Positions 51,977-60,057 of a DNA stretch of 64,000 nucleotides are shown here, piece by piece (position 1 is the first letter of the stretch; every line of letters begins with the position of its first letter). The stretch lies in contig NZ_BAJX01000007.1 in the NCBI RefSeq assembly GCF_000613925.1, positions 62,001 through 126,000 of the forward strand. Direction: 5' to 3'. Below the pieces are notes generated by a model. It had not been told where the DNA came from and did no database searches. It saw only the letters and a program-made list of their open reading frames with translations. Both the position numbers and the translations under genes were made by a program. The stretch comes from Prevotella histicola JCM 15637 = DNF00424. Lineage in GTDB: Bacteria > Bacteroidota > Bacteroidia > Bacteroidales > Bacteroidaceae.

Positions 51977-53017
51977 TTACTTATAGAATGTTTTGTTATA
52001 AGCACTGAACTCATCCTTGCCACATACACAACGTTTCCACCATGCATTAATGAATCCACAGCCGTAACCCGTGAGCTGGGTGAAGGCGGCACGAATGCTA
52101 AGAATGCCTATTTTCAGGCTGTTATTCTGCCGTGTTGAGTCAATGCAGATGACTGTGCTGTATAGCAATAGGGGTATCAGACCTGTCAGAAGGGTGCAAC
52201 ATCCGATGTTCTTTGTTGAAGGGATGCACAGGAAAATGATACCAAGTAGGATGAGTAAGAGCAGAAGTCCTGTTCCAACAGTAAATACCATTGGTAGCAA
52301 ATGGACAAGTTTTAAGGAATCAGGGTACTTCTTGTAAAGATTAATACGTGCTATTCCCGAGTTATAAACCTGTCTCCAGAACTTACGGAAGTCGGTGCGT
52401 CGCTTGTGCCATACCCATGCTTTGGGGAATAATCTACAGCGTTTCCCAGCTTTGAAGATACGGATAGAGAAGTCGATATCTTCACCAAAACGCATCTTTG
52501 AGAAGCCTCCTAACTGCTGATAAACATCCCTCCGTATGCCCATATTAAATGATCGAGGATAGAATTTATCTAATTTCTTCTTTCCACCACGTATACCTCC
52601 GGTGGTAAAGAAAGATGTCATAGAATATGATATGGCTTTCTGGGTATCGGAAAACGAGTCATGTGCACAGTCAGGACCGCCGAAAGCATCAGCTGGTTCA
52701 CGGTCTAATTCCTCGTCAATGGCTTGTAGATACCCTTTAGGAAGTACGACATCAGAGTCAAGTATTAGTAGATACTCACCCTCGGCACGCTCTGCTCCGT
52801 AGTTACGGCTCTGCCCTGGACCCGAATTCTCCTTATTATAGTAATGTAAGTTAAGGCGGTCAACATACTTGTCGCACACCTCTTTACATGGAATCTGTGA
52901 GCCATCCTCAACTATAATGACTTCAAAATCTTTCTTTTCCTGGTGAATCAGACTCTCTAAGAGCTCATCTACTTCATCAGGACGATTGAAAACGGGAACG
53001 ATAATGCTATACTTCAT
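51977..53017 (-). CDS. Family 2 glycosyltransferase with C-terminal membrane helices
   Basis: About 346 residues from ATG 53017 (MKYSIIVPVFNRPDEV). GT-A fold with the donor-binding Asp in ILDSDVVLP (D-x-D, about 88-90), FGGPDCAHD, RSFNMGIRRDVYQQLGGF and GEDIDFSIRI (catalytic base region), then two or three membrane spans (about 240-310). An upstream in-frame start at 53053 lies before the promoter box and is excluded. Probably transfers a sugar in lipid-linked or surface glycan synthesis at the inner membrane face. It is not in a glycan cluster. Confidence 0.88.
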   Translation of the reverse strand: MKYSIIVPVFNRPDEVDELLESLIHQEKKDFEVIIVEDGSQIPCKEVCDKYVDRLNLHYYNKENSGPGQSRNYGAERAEGEYLLILDSDVVLPKGYLQAIDEELDREPADAFGGPDCAHDSFSDTQKAISYSMTSFFTTGGIRGGKKKLDKFYPRSFNMGIRRDVYQQLGGFSKMRFGEDIDFSIRIFKAGKRCRLFPKAWVWHKRRTDFRKFWRQVYNSGIARINLYKKYPDSLKLVHLLPMVFTVGTGLLLLLILLGIIFLCIPSTKNIGCCTLLTGLIPLLLYSTVICIDSTRQNNSLKIGILSIRAAFTQLTGYGCGFINAWWKRCVCGKDEFSAYNKTFYK

Positions 53018-53023
53018 ATGCTG

Positions 53024-53031
53024 CAAAGATA
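53024..53031 (-). promoter_or_regulatory. -7 box of the glycosyltransferase gene, six bases from the ATG
   Basis: TATCTTTG on the minus strand, ending six bases before ATG 53017. As for folP, transcription should start at the start codon. Confidence 0.6.
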
Positions 53032-53116
53032 GTGTTTTGTTTGTGAATGACAACGTTTTTAATTAATTATTACGGCTGAAAGAGGTATAATCTGCACTTT
53101 ATTGGTAGATTTTTAT

Positions 53117-53124
53117 TATCTTTG
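53117..53124 (+). promoter_or_regulatory. -7 box of the small membrane protein gene
   Basis: TATCTTTG, 46 bases before the start codon. Confidence 0.6.
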
Positions 53125-53170
53125 TGCCATTGTTTACATTTCGTATTATCTAATAGTTCAATGAAAACCT

Positions 53171-53518
53171 ATGAGTAAAATTAAGAAGTCGTTGCCCTTA
53201 GCCATACGGGTTGACGTCATTGTTTGTTTGTTGATGGCAGTGTTACAAGATGATTTGTCGTTCGCAATACTTGCGAGTTTGTTTATTCTCTTGACCTCTC
53301 TTTGCATCTGGGAGATGTCCAAAGAGGATCCGGATAACCTGGTAAAGGCACTGTTAGGGTCTAATAAATACCTGATTTTTGACTGTTTTGTTTCTGTATT
53401 GATGATCTCTCTTGCTGTTTGTGGTCATCATTCAATGGTAGTAATCTCTGGTATTCTTTGGTTATTCTTTGCTATCAGTAGCATATACGCTTCTGATAAA
53501 TTACTCAGTTCGGAGTAA
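53171..53518 (+). CDS. Small polytopic membrane protein, unknown function
   Basis: 115 residues, basic N-terminus, four hydrophobic segments (VIVCLLMAVL, FAILASLFILLTSLCIW, YLIFDCFVSVLMISLAV, MVVISGILWLFFAISSIYA). No recognised domain. Its own promoter box and a strong terminator make it a complete unit. Confidence 0.7.
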   Translation: MSKIKKSLPLAIRVDVIVCLLMAVLQDDLSFAILASLFILLTSLCIWEMSKEDPDNLVKALLGSNKYLIFDCFVSVLMISLAVCGHHSMVVISGILWLFFAISSIYASDKLLSSE

Positions 53519-53551
53519 GTTGAGACTGCATCAGCATTCATCCAAACACAT

Positions 53552-53596
53552 AAAAAAGCCAGAATAAACTCTCAAAGAGTTCGTTCTGGCTTTTTG
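53552..53596. terminator. Terminator between the small membrane protein and efp
   Basis: AAAAAGCCAGAA pairs with TTCTGGCTTTTT, with an inner ACTCT/AGAGT helix. A-run and T-run on either side suggest bidirectional use between convergent genes. Confidence 0.85.
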
Positions 53597-53640
53597 TTAT
53601 TGTTATTTGAAGTGTATATAAGACTTCTTTCTGCTGCTAA

Positions 53641-54207
53641 TTAAGCATTTACACGACCTAAATAGCTACCGTCACGGGTGTCAATCTGGATAACTTCGCC
53701 TTCATTGATGAACAAAGGAACACGTACGACGGCACCAGTCTCAAGTGTAGCAGGCTTTGTTGCGTTGGTAGCAGTGTTACCCTTAACACCTGGTTCGCTG
53801 TGAGTAATGGTCAAAGTTGTCTTCACTGGCATCTCAGCAAGGAGGATAGTACCGTCTGAAGTATCAGTTACAACCTCAACAACGTCACCTTCTTTCATGT
53901 ACTCAGAGCCTGTAATCTGATGCTTAGGGATAGGAATCTGCTCGAAAGTTTCCTGATTCATGAAGATAAAACCTGTTGAATCCTCATAAAGATATTGGTA
54001 TGGACGACGCTCAACACGAACATCTTCAAGCTTGAAACCAACCTGGAAAGTGCGCTCAAGGACACGTCCGTCAGCTACGTTCTTCAGCTTTGTGATCATA
54101 ACAGTGTTACCTTTACCTGGTTTACGGTGCTGGAAGTCGATGCAAGTCCAAATCTTACCATCAAGACGGATACATGTTCCAATCTTGATTTCCTGTGAAT
54201 TAATCAT
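53641..54207 (-). CDS. efp: Elongation factor P
   Basis: 188 residues, relieves ribosome stalling at proline runs. N-terminal KOW-like domain with the tip Lys in HRKPGKGNT (about residue 32), then the two OB domains, with the C-terminal EVIQIDTRDGSYLGRVNA signature. I see no lysine-modifying enzyme gene nearby. Divergent from rpmH. Confidence 0.96.
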   Translation of the reverse strand: MINSQEIKIGTCIRLDGKIWTCIDFQHRKPGKGNTVMITKLKNVADGRVLERTFQVGFKLEDVRVERRPYQYLYEDSTGFIFMNQETFEQIPIPKHQITGSEYMKEGDVVEVVTDTSDGTILLAEMPVKTTLTITHSEPGVKGNTATNATKPATLETGAVVRVPLFINEGEVIQIDTRDGSYLGRVNA

Positions 54208-54265
54208 AATTTCCTAATATATAATTTGTTACTTTATTTGCTGCTTGATAGCGAAAAGTGCGGTG

Positions 54266-54273
54266 CAAAGGTA
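54266..54273 (-). promoter_or_regulatory. -7 box of efp
   Basis: TACCTTTG on the minus strand, 59 bases before the efp start codon. Confidence 0.6.
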
Positions 54274-54323
54274 CTGAATTTATGGAAAAAACATAAATTA
54301 TCATCGTAAAAATTATCGTTTCC

Positions 54324-54354
54324 TTGCTCAATTCAAAAAGATTAAGTAATTTTG
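54324..54354 (+). promoter_or_regulatory. Promoter of rpmH
   Basis: TTG (54324-54326), 20 bases, TAATTTTG (54347-54354), giving a leader of about 67 bases. Confidence 0.65.
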
Positions 54355-54427
54355 CAGCCCGTAACGGGCATGTTTCGGCGTGTCAATTTATAATTTGCAC
54401 AATAACAATAAATAATAGGATAAGAAA

Positions 54428-54583
54428 ATGAAAAGAACATTTCAGCCACACAACCGTCGTCGTGTGAACAAGCATGGATTCCGCGAGAGAATGGCAACAA
54501 AGGATGGTCGCCGTGTATTGGCTGCCCGTCGAGCTAAGGGTCGTAAGAAGTTAACAGTATCAGACGAGCACCACGGAAAGTAA
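54428..54583 (+). CDS. rpmH: 50S ribosomal protein L34
   Basis: 51 residues: [20 protein letters not shown] then [21 protein letters not shown], the near-invariant L34 sequence, with a Bacteroidetes-type tail (TVSDEHHGK). Divergent from efp, which is two translation genes from one intergenic region. The usual rnpA/dnaA neighbours are absent. Confidence 0.98.
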   Translation: MKRTFQPHNRRRVNKHGFRERMATKDGRRVLAARRAKGRKKLTVSDEHHGK

Positions 54584-54616
54584 AAAGTACGTCTATTCCT
54601 GTTAAGGATTAGAACG

Positions 54617-54665
54617 AAAACGGAAAGAAGTAGAGTTTATTCTTTGCTTCTTTCCGTTTTTTTGT
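54617..54665 (+). terminator. Terminator of rpmH
   Basis: A perfect 14-bp stem (AAAACGGAAAGAAG and its complement) with a 16-base loop and at least seven T. The next promoter box starts at 54667. Confidence 0.85.
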
Positions 54666-54666
54666 C

Positions 54667-54674
54667 TACCTTTG
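54667..54674 (+). promoter_or_regulatory. -7 box of the PASTA-rluD operon
   Basis: TACCTTTG immediately after the rpmH terminator, 110 bases before the next start. The leader contains GTTAACAAGTTGACGA and related motifs, also seen as GTCAACGAGTTGACGAG at 35564. Confidence 0.55.
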
Positions 54675-54783
54675 CCACATATATATAAAGAAAAGAAGAG
54701 AGATTTACTGGTTAACAAGTTGACGATTTGCAGGCTGAAAGGTTACGAGTAAGTATGCAAACGAGTAGACAAGTAGGAGTTTA

Positions 54784-55563
54784 ATGACATCAAAAGAGTT
54801 CTTCCATAAGTTCAATAGCACGTATATCTGGGGTAATATCCTAGCCATTGTGATACTGTTGTTGTTGCTGGCGATAGGAGTTAGGTTCGGACTTGACTAC
54901 TATACACATCACGGTGAGTCCATTGTGGTGCCGAATATCATCCACAAACAGTATGACGAAGCTGTTGATATCATGGATAAAGTAGGCCTGACGATTGAGG
55001 TAACGGACACAGGTTATGTGAAAGAATTGCCTCCTGACTGTATTCTCGAACAGTCTCCTGCAGGTGGAAAGCGTATAAAATCAACTCATGTTATTTATGT
55101 TACAATCAACGCAGCAAGTGCTCCTTCACTCGTAGTTCCTGACATTATTGATAATAACTCCCTACGTGAAGCTACAGCACAGTTGCTTTCTATGGGCTTC
55201 AAGGTAGGAGAACCAGAGTATATCCCAGGTGAAAAAGACTGGATATATGGTATTCTCGTGAACGGAAAACATGTTCAAGCAGGGGATAGAGTCCCTTCTG
55301 ACGCTGTAATTATACTGCAAGTAGGTGATGGAACACGTGAGATTACTGACACGGCAGGCCTGAATGAACCGGAATATGAGGATATAGAGGTTGAAGAAAA
55401 GATGCCAAAGTACGACGAAGTAGAGGAATATGTAGAAGTACCAGTCGATGAAAACGGCAACGAAATAAAGGATGAACGAGGGAAATCGGGCTCTGGTGGC
55501 TCTGGATCATCATCACAATCGGGCTTACCTGCTGACCCTTCATCAACAAAACCAACTGATTAG
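54784..55563 (+). CDS. PASTA-domain membrane protein
   Basis: 259 residues. One membrane helix (ILAIVILLLLLAIGVRFGL, about 20-40), then two to three PASTA repeats (VVPNIIHKQYDEAVDIMDKVGLTIEV; VVPDIIDNNSLREATAQLLSMGFKV) and an acidic, then Gly/Ser-rich tail. PASTA domains bind peptidoglycan fragments. No kinase domain is attached, unlike in Gram-positive PASTA kinases. Only 9 bases separate it from the pseudouridine synthase gene. Confidence 0.9.
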   Translation: MTSKEFFHKFNSTYIWGNILAIVILLLLLAIGVRFGLDYYTHHGESIVVPNIIHKQYDEAVDIMDKVGLTIEVTDTGYVKELPPDCILEQSPAGGKRIKSTHVIYVTINAASAPSLVVPDIIDNNSLREATAQLLSMGFKVGEPEYIPGEKDWIYGILVNGKHVQAGDRVPSDAVIILQVGDGTREITDTAGLNEPEYEDIEVEEKMPKYDEVEEYVEVPVDENGNEIKDERGKSGSGGSGSSSQSGLPADPSSTKPTD

Positions 55564-55572
55564 GCCCTGAAC

Positions 55573-56664
55573 ATGGTAGACGAAGAGACTATATTTGATG
55601 AAGAGTTGAGCGACGATTTACTGCCTACAGACACGTCAGAAGGTGGTAATGACGAGCTTTATGAGCACTTTCGTGTAACAGTTGACAAGGGTCAGGTGCC
55701 TGCAAGGATAGATAAATTCCTCTTTGAACGTATGCAGCACTCAAGTCGTAACCGTATTCAGAAAGCTGCAGAGGCAGGTTTTATCCATGTAAACGGCTCT
55801 CCTGTGAAGAGCAACTATAAGGTTCGGCCAGATGATGTCATCACGTTGATGCTCGATCGACCAAAACATGACAATACTATTGAGGCAGAAGACATTCCAT
55901 TAGACATTGTTTATGAGGATGAAGTACTAATGGTTATCAACAAACCAGCAGGCCTTGTGGTTCATCCGGGTGCTGGTAACTTTCACGGAACACTTATTAA
56001 CGCTATCGCCTGGCACTTGAAAGACATGCCAGAGTTTGATGCTAACGACCCAGAAGTGGGTCTAGTACATCGTATAGATAAAGATACAAGTGGGTTGTTG
56101 GTGATTGCAAAGACCCCAGATGCTAAGACTTCATTGGGGAAACAGTTCTTTAATAAGACGACACATCGCAGCTATAATGCCCTTGTCTGGGGGAATTTCA
56201 CGGAAGAAGAAGGGCGTATTGAAGGTAATATTGCCCGTGATCCGAAGGACAGACTTCGTATGACGGTGTTCCCACCAGGCTCTGAAACAGGTAAACCAGC
56301 CGTAACTCACTATCGTGTTATTGAACGATTCGGTTATACAACACTGATAGAATGTATCTTGGAGACGGGACGTACTCATCAGATTCGTGCACACATGAAG
56401 CATATCGGACACCCTCTTTTCGGTGACGAACGCTATGGTGGAAGGGAGATTCTACGTGGTCAGAGGTCGAGTACATACAAGGCTTTTATCCATAACTGTC
56501 TCACTCTGTGTGACCGGCAGGCGTTACATGCGCGTACATTGGGCTTCGTTCATCCGGTAACAGGTGAACAAATGGATTTCACGAGCGACCTTCCTGCCGA
56601 TCTTTCTGCACTTATTGAGAAGTGGAGGGGCTTTATCAAAGGGCAAAGTGGTGTTGAAAAATGA
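55573..56664 (+). CDS. RluA-family pseudouridine synthase (RluD-like)
   Basis: 363 residues. An acidic N-terminus, an S4 RNA-binding domain (ARIDKFLFERMQHSSRNRIQKAAEAGFIHVNG, about 38-70) and a catalytic domain with the nucleophilic Asp in VHRIDKDTSGLLVIAK (about 165) and GRTHQIRAHMKHIGHPLFGDERYGG. By layout it is RluD-like, modifying 23S rRNA, but RluA-family members are hard to separate by eye. Confidence 0.92.
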   Translation: MVDEETIFDEELSDDLLPTDTSEGGNDELYEHFRVTVDKGQVPARIDKFLFERMQHSSRNRIQKAAEAGFIHVNGSPVKSNYKVRPDDVITLMLDRPKHDNTIEAEDIPLDIVYEDEVLMVINKPAGLVVHPGAGNFHGTLINAIAWHLKDMPEFDANDPEVGLVHRIDKDTSGLLVIAKTPDAKTSLGKQFFNKTTHRSYNALVWGNFTEEEGRIEGNIARDPKDRLRMTVFPPGSETGKPAVTHYRVIERFGYTTLIECILETGRTHQIRAHMKHIGHPLFGDERYGGREILRGQRSSTYKAFIHNCLTLCDRQALHARTLGFVHPVTGEQMDFTSDLPADLSALIEKWRGFIKGQSGVEK

Positions 56665-56738
56665 GTAATTTCATACTGAATGGAATAACCTTAAATGGAT
56701 GATTCCAATAGCATAGATAAACAAAATAAGAATATACA

Positions 56739-57737
56739 ATGAGAGATTTGAAGCGGACTATAGCCATCGTCTGTGGTGGTGACTCATCAGAGCATGATGT
56801 TTCGATGCGCTCTGCGCAGGGATTATATTCCTTCTTTGACAAGGAACGGTACGATATTTATATCGTAGATGTAAAAGGAATGGACTGGCATGTTGAACTT
56901 CCAGGTGGCATTACAGCACCAATTGACAAGAATGACTTCTCTTTCTTGAAGGATGGAAAGGTTGTTGCCTTCGATTATGCATACATAACCATCCATGGAC
57001 AGCCAGGAGAAAATGGTGTGATGCAAGGTTATTTCGAGCTGATTCATTTGCCTTATTCTACGAGTAACGTACTGGTTGAGGCTATGACCTTTGATAAGTA
57101 TGTGCTCAATAACTATCTTCGTGGCTTTGGAGTGAATGTTGCTGACAGCATTCTGTTACGTCGTGGAGAGGAATATGATGCAGAAGCGATTGAGAAACGT
57201 CTGGGTATGCCTTGCTTTGTGAAGCCTTCTGCAGATGGAAGTAGCTTCGGTGTGTCAAAGGTTAAGAATCACGACCAGCTTGCTCCGGCACTTCGTGTTG
57301 CTTTCATGGAGAGTAATGAGGTGATGATTGAGGGCTTCATGGATGGTATGGAGATATCACAAGGTGTGTACAAGACAAAGGATAAGAGTGTTGTTTTCCC
57401 TGCTACTGAGGTTGTAACAAGCAACGAATTCTTCGATTATAACGCTAAATACAATGGTCAGGTACAGGAAATTACTCCTGCACGTATGTCTCCTGAGACG
57501 GCAGCACGTGTAGCTGAAGAGACAAGTCGTATCTATGATATCCTGCATGCCAATGGTATTATCCGTATTGATTACATCATTTCGAAGGATAAGGACGGTA
57601 ATGATGTTATCAATATGCTTGAAATCAATACTACACCGGGTATGACTACAACAAGCTTTATCCCTCAACAGGTGCGTGCTGCAGGGCTTGATATCAAGGA
57701 GGTGTTGAGTGATATCGTTGAAAATCAGTTTGATTAA
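56739..57737 (+). CDS. ddl: D-alanine--D-alanine ligase
   Basis: 332 residues, ATP-grasp enzyme making D-Ala-D-Ala for peptidoglycan. IVCGGDSSEHDVSMRSAQG (first signature), HGQPGENGVMQGYFELIHLPYSTSN, CFVKPSADGSSFGVSKV and the metal-binding MLEINTTPGMTTTSFIPQQ are visible. It follows the pseudouridine synthase by 74 bases. Confidence 0.97.
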   Translation: MRDLKRTIAIVCGGDSSEHDVSMRSAQGLYSFFDKERYDIYIVDVKGMDWHVELPGGITAPIDKNDFSFLKDGKVVAFDYAYITIHGQPGENGVMQGYFELIHLPYSTSNVLVEAMTFDKYVLNNYLRGFGVNVADSILLRRGEEYDAEAIEKRLGMPCFVKPSADGSSFGVSKVKNHDQLAPALRVAFMESNEVMIEGFMDGMEISQGVYKTKDKSVVFPATEVVTSNEFFDYNAKYNGQVQEITPARMSPETAARVAEETSRIYDILHANGIIRIDYIISKDKDGNDVINMLEINTTPGMTTTSFIPQQVRAAGLDIKEVLSDIVENQFD

Positions 57738-57804
57738 TGTTCTGAAGAAGTAGGAGGAAAGGAACAGTTGTCGTATATGTTCCTTTGAAAAGATTATATA
57801 AGAA

Positions 57805-57846
57805 GAAGTCCCTGACGGTCATTTGACGGTCGGGGACTTCTTTTTT
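57805..57846 (+). terminator. Terminator of ddl
   Basis: GAAGTCCCTGAC pairs with GTCGGGGACTTC (G-U pair inside), followed by at least six T. Confidence 0.88.
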
Positions 57847-57963
57847 GAATGAAGATTTTGCATACCAATGCAGAGCAGGACATGGTCTTTCAGCTGATAA
57901 TAACAAACGATAGAATACTGAAAGTACAACTGCCGTTGTCCTAAAATTTCTCATTCCATAAAT

Positions 57964-58073
57964 AAAAGGTGCTCTTTTGCATTCTAAAAGGTGCCCTTTT
58001 GCATGATAAAAGGGCACCTTTTGATGTGTAAAAGATGCCCTTTTGCGATGTAAAAGACGCCCTTTTACGACCT
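57964..58073 (-). repeat. 22-bp-period AAAAG...CTTTT array, locus 4 (five units, inverted)
   Basis: Units start at 57964, 57986, 58008, 58030 and 58052. Here the conserved flank (complement of GGCTTCATAACCATCAGAG...GTTACAAAC) lies on the right, so the element is in the opposite orientation to the other three. The remaining bases to 58216 hold no gene. Confidence 0.9.
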
Positions 58074-58216
58074 TGTTTGTAACTGTTTGTAGCTCTGATG
58101 GTTATGAAGCCGAAAATAATTGGATTTTCCTTCGAAAACAATCGTTGGGATTGTCTTTCGTGTAAGGATATTTCGTGCTAACCATTAGAGACTCCAAGTG
58201 TTTCTTAAAAAAGATA

Positions 58217-59170
58217 TTAGTAGATAACAACGGCTGGTGTTGAAACGTCAGTTGCTGCGTTCTGCTTTACTTTATATTCGTCACATGCCCAGTTATAGTT
58301 GCCTTCTGTCACGTCACGAGTGTACTCTGTGATACAGTTAGGGTCAGCAGCCCAGTACTCTTTTACGGTCTTTCCGCCCATAACCTTCTGTGGAGTCTTT
58401 GCATCAGGGTTGAGGATGAGCTTCAAACCTACGGATGTATTCATCATCTCCATGTCTCCACGACTATTGCCGGCAGCGAAGAGTGGACGTGTCTTGATGA
58501 AGGTTCTGATGACTTCAGCCTTACCTTCGTCTTGTGGAGAAGGGAAGACAATCTGGTCAGTAACGACACCACCCATTGTGACAAGTGACTTTACACCGAT
58601 TACACGGTCCTCTTGGAAGCCGAGTTCTTCAACACAGAAGCGCTGATAAAGCAACTCTGGAGAAGCTGATATAACCCATGTCTCGAAGCCATAGTTGCGA
58701 AGATTGGCAAGAAGGGCTTTCATTTGAGGATAGAACTTGTTCTGATATTTCTCGTGGAAGCAGTCATCGCCAATGCGTTGTATCTCCTCTGGCGTCATAC
58801 CACTGAGGAATTTGATGCGGTCACGTTCGCGACTGATAGCGTCTTCGTGTATCATCTTGTCGACTAACTTGAACTTCTCAACTGATTTTGCATCTTTCTT
58901 GCCTGCATAATTCCTGCGGGCATACTCGTAAAGAGCTTCCTCTGCCAGGTAATAAGGTACCTGTCCGAAGAGTGTTCCGTCACAGTCGAAGACGGCAACC
59001 TTCCTGATGTTCATTGAAATAGTTGACTGCAGGAAAGCTTCAAGTTTAGCATTGGTCTCGTCAGAGAAGCCTACAATCTTCTGATACTTGTAGGTTTGAG
59101 CAGACAGCTGTACTACACTTACAAAGAGGAAAACAGCTACTAACTGGAATGTTTTCTTAAAGTTACTCAT
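58217..59170 (-). CDS. Secreted HAD-family phosphatase
   Basis: 317 residues with a signal peptide ending near QLSAQ, so periplasmic or exported. HAD motifs: VFDCDGTLFG (about 60-69, nucleophile DxD), WVISASPE (motif II), the Lys in DEGKAEVI (motif III) and AAGNSRGDMEMM (motif IV). The layout is phosphoserine-phosphatase-like. Its place next to glpF-glpK suggests release of phosphate from a small phosphate ester such as glycerol phosphate before glycerol uptake, but this is inference. Confidence 0.85.
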   Translation of the reverse strand: MSNFKKTFQLVAVFLFVSVVQLSAQTYKYQKIVGFSDETNAKLEAFLQSTISMNIRKVAVFDCDGTLFGQVPYYLAEEALYEYARRNYAGKKDAKSVEKFKLVDKMIHEDAISRERDRIKFLSGMTPEEIQRIGDDCFHEKYQNKFYPQMKALLANLRNYGFETWVISASPELLYQRFCVEELGFQEDRVIGVKSLVTMGGVVTDQIVFPSPQDEGKAEVIRTFIKTRPLFAAGNSRGDMEMMNTSVGLKLILNPDAKTPQKVMGGKTVKEYWAADPNCITEYTRDVTEGNYNWACDEYKVKQNAATDVSTPAVVIY

Positions 59171-59222
59171 AATAAAATTGTTTTTAGTTTAGATTGTTAT
59201 TGATAAAGTTGTTATTTAAGCA

Positions 59223-59969
59223 TCATACAAGCAGAAGGGCTGCACCACAGAATCCAGCGATAATAGCACCAATGATTGGTCCAAGAACTGGTATCCAGGA
59301 GTATGCCCAGTCGTTGTCTCCCTTCATACAAACGGCATGTGCCAGTCTCGGAGACAGGTCACGGGCAGGGTTCATGGCGTATCCCGTAGTTCCTCCGAGC
59401 GACATTCCGAGTGCAATGATCAGTAATGTGACAGGGATAGGACCGAGTGCTGCAAGTCCGAACTTGAAGTGTTCGGCATCTCCAGTATTACCATCAACAC
59501 TGAAACTGATGATGATAAACACGAGAACCAATGTTGCAATGACCTCGGAAAGGAAGTTCATTCTGTAGTTGCGGATGGCTGGTGCGGTGCAGAATGTACC
59601 GAGTTTTGCAGCTTCGTCATCAGTTGCATCATAGTGATCTTTATAGAAAAACCATACGAGCAGACCACCAAGAAAACCGCCAATCATTTGTGCCACGATG
59701 TAATAAGGTACTGAACTCCATGGAAACATCCCTGCTACTGCAAGTCCAATGGATACAGCTGGGTTGAGATGAGCACCCGTGTAAGGACCTGCAACAAGTA
59801 CTCCCATGCACACAGCAAGACCCCATGCAATGGTGATGACTACCCATCCTGCTTTCTGTCCCTTGCTTTTGTTTAGCGTAACACAGGCACAAACGCCGTC
59901 TCCAAACAGTACTAAGATGAGCGTTCCTATTAATTCCATTAGGAACTGAGTCGTCATTGAATATTCCAT
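59223..59969 (-). CDS. glpF: Glycerol uptake facilitator (aquaglyceroporin)
   Basis: About 248 residues from ATG 59969 (MEYSMTTQFLMELIGTLILV); the longer frame from 60035 would run through a hairpin and is unlikely. Six membrane helices and two half-helices with the NPA boxes GAHLNPAVS and GYAMNPARDLSPR; the Asp after the second NPA marks glycerol facilitators. A strong hairpin separates it from glpK upstream. Confidence 0.93.
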   Translation of the reverse strand: MEYSMTTQFLMELIGTLILVLFGDGVCACVTLNKSKGQKAGWVVITIAWGLAVCMGVLVAGPYTGAHLNPAVSIGLAVAGMFPWSSVPYYIVAQMIGGFLGGLLVWFFYKDHYDATDDEAAKLGTFCTAPAIRNYRMNFLSEVIATLVLVFIIISFSVDGNTGDAEHFKFGLAALGPIPVTLLIIALGMSLGGTTGYAMNPARDLSPRLAHAVCMKGDNDWAYSWIPVLGPIIGAIIAGFCGAALLLV

Positions 59970-59998
59970 AATAAGATGATTTAGGTAAATTATTAATG

Positions 59999-60052
59999 AA
60001 ATAGGTATTGATAAGACGATGTTTTTAATCATCATCTTATCAATACCTATTT
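59999..60052 (-). promoter_or_regulatory. Long hairpin between glpK and glpF
   Basis: 23-base arms (59999-60021 and 60030-60052) pair with one mismatch around an 8-base loop, between the glpK stop and the glpF start. There is no strong T-run after it, so an mRNA-processing or partial-termination element is more likely than a full terminator. Confidence 0.7.
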
Positions 60053-60057
60053 GTTGT

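Noticed and set aside
21713..58073. CRISPR arrays at the 22-bp repeat loci
   Set aside because: The period is 22 bases with only 7 bases of variable sequence. This is far too short for repeat-spacer units, and no cas gene is in the window.
59970..60035. N-terminal extension of glpF
   Set aside because: It reads through one arm of the glpK-glpF hairpin and would add a non-family segment before the first membrane helix.
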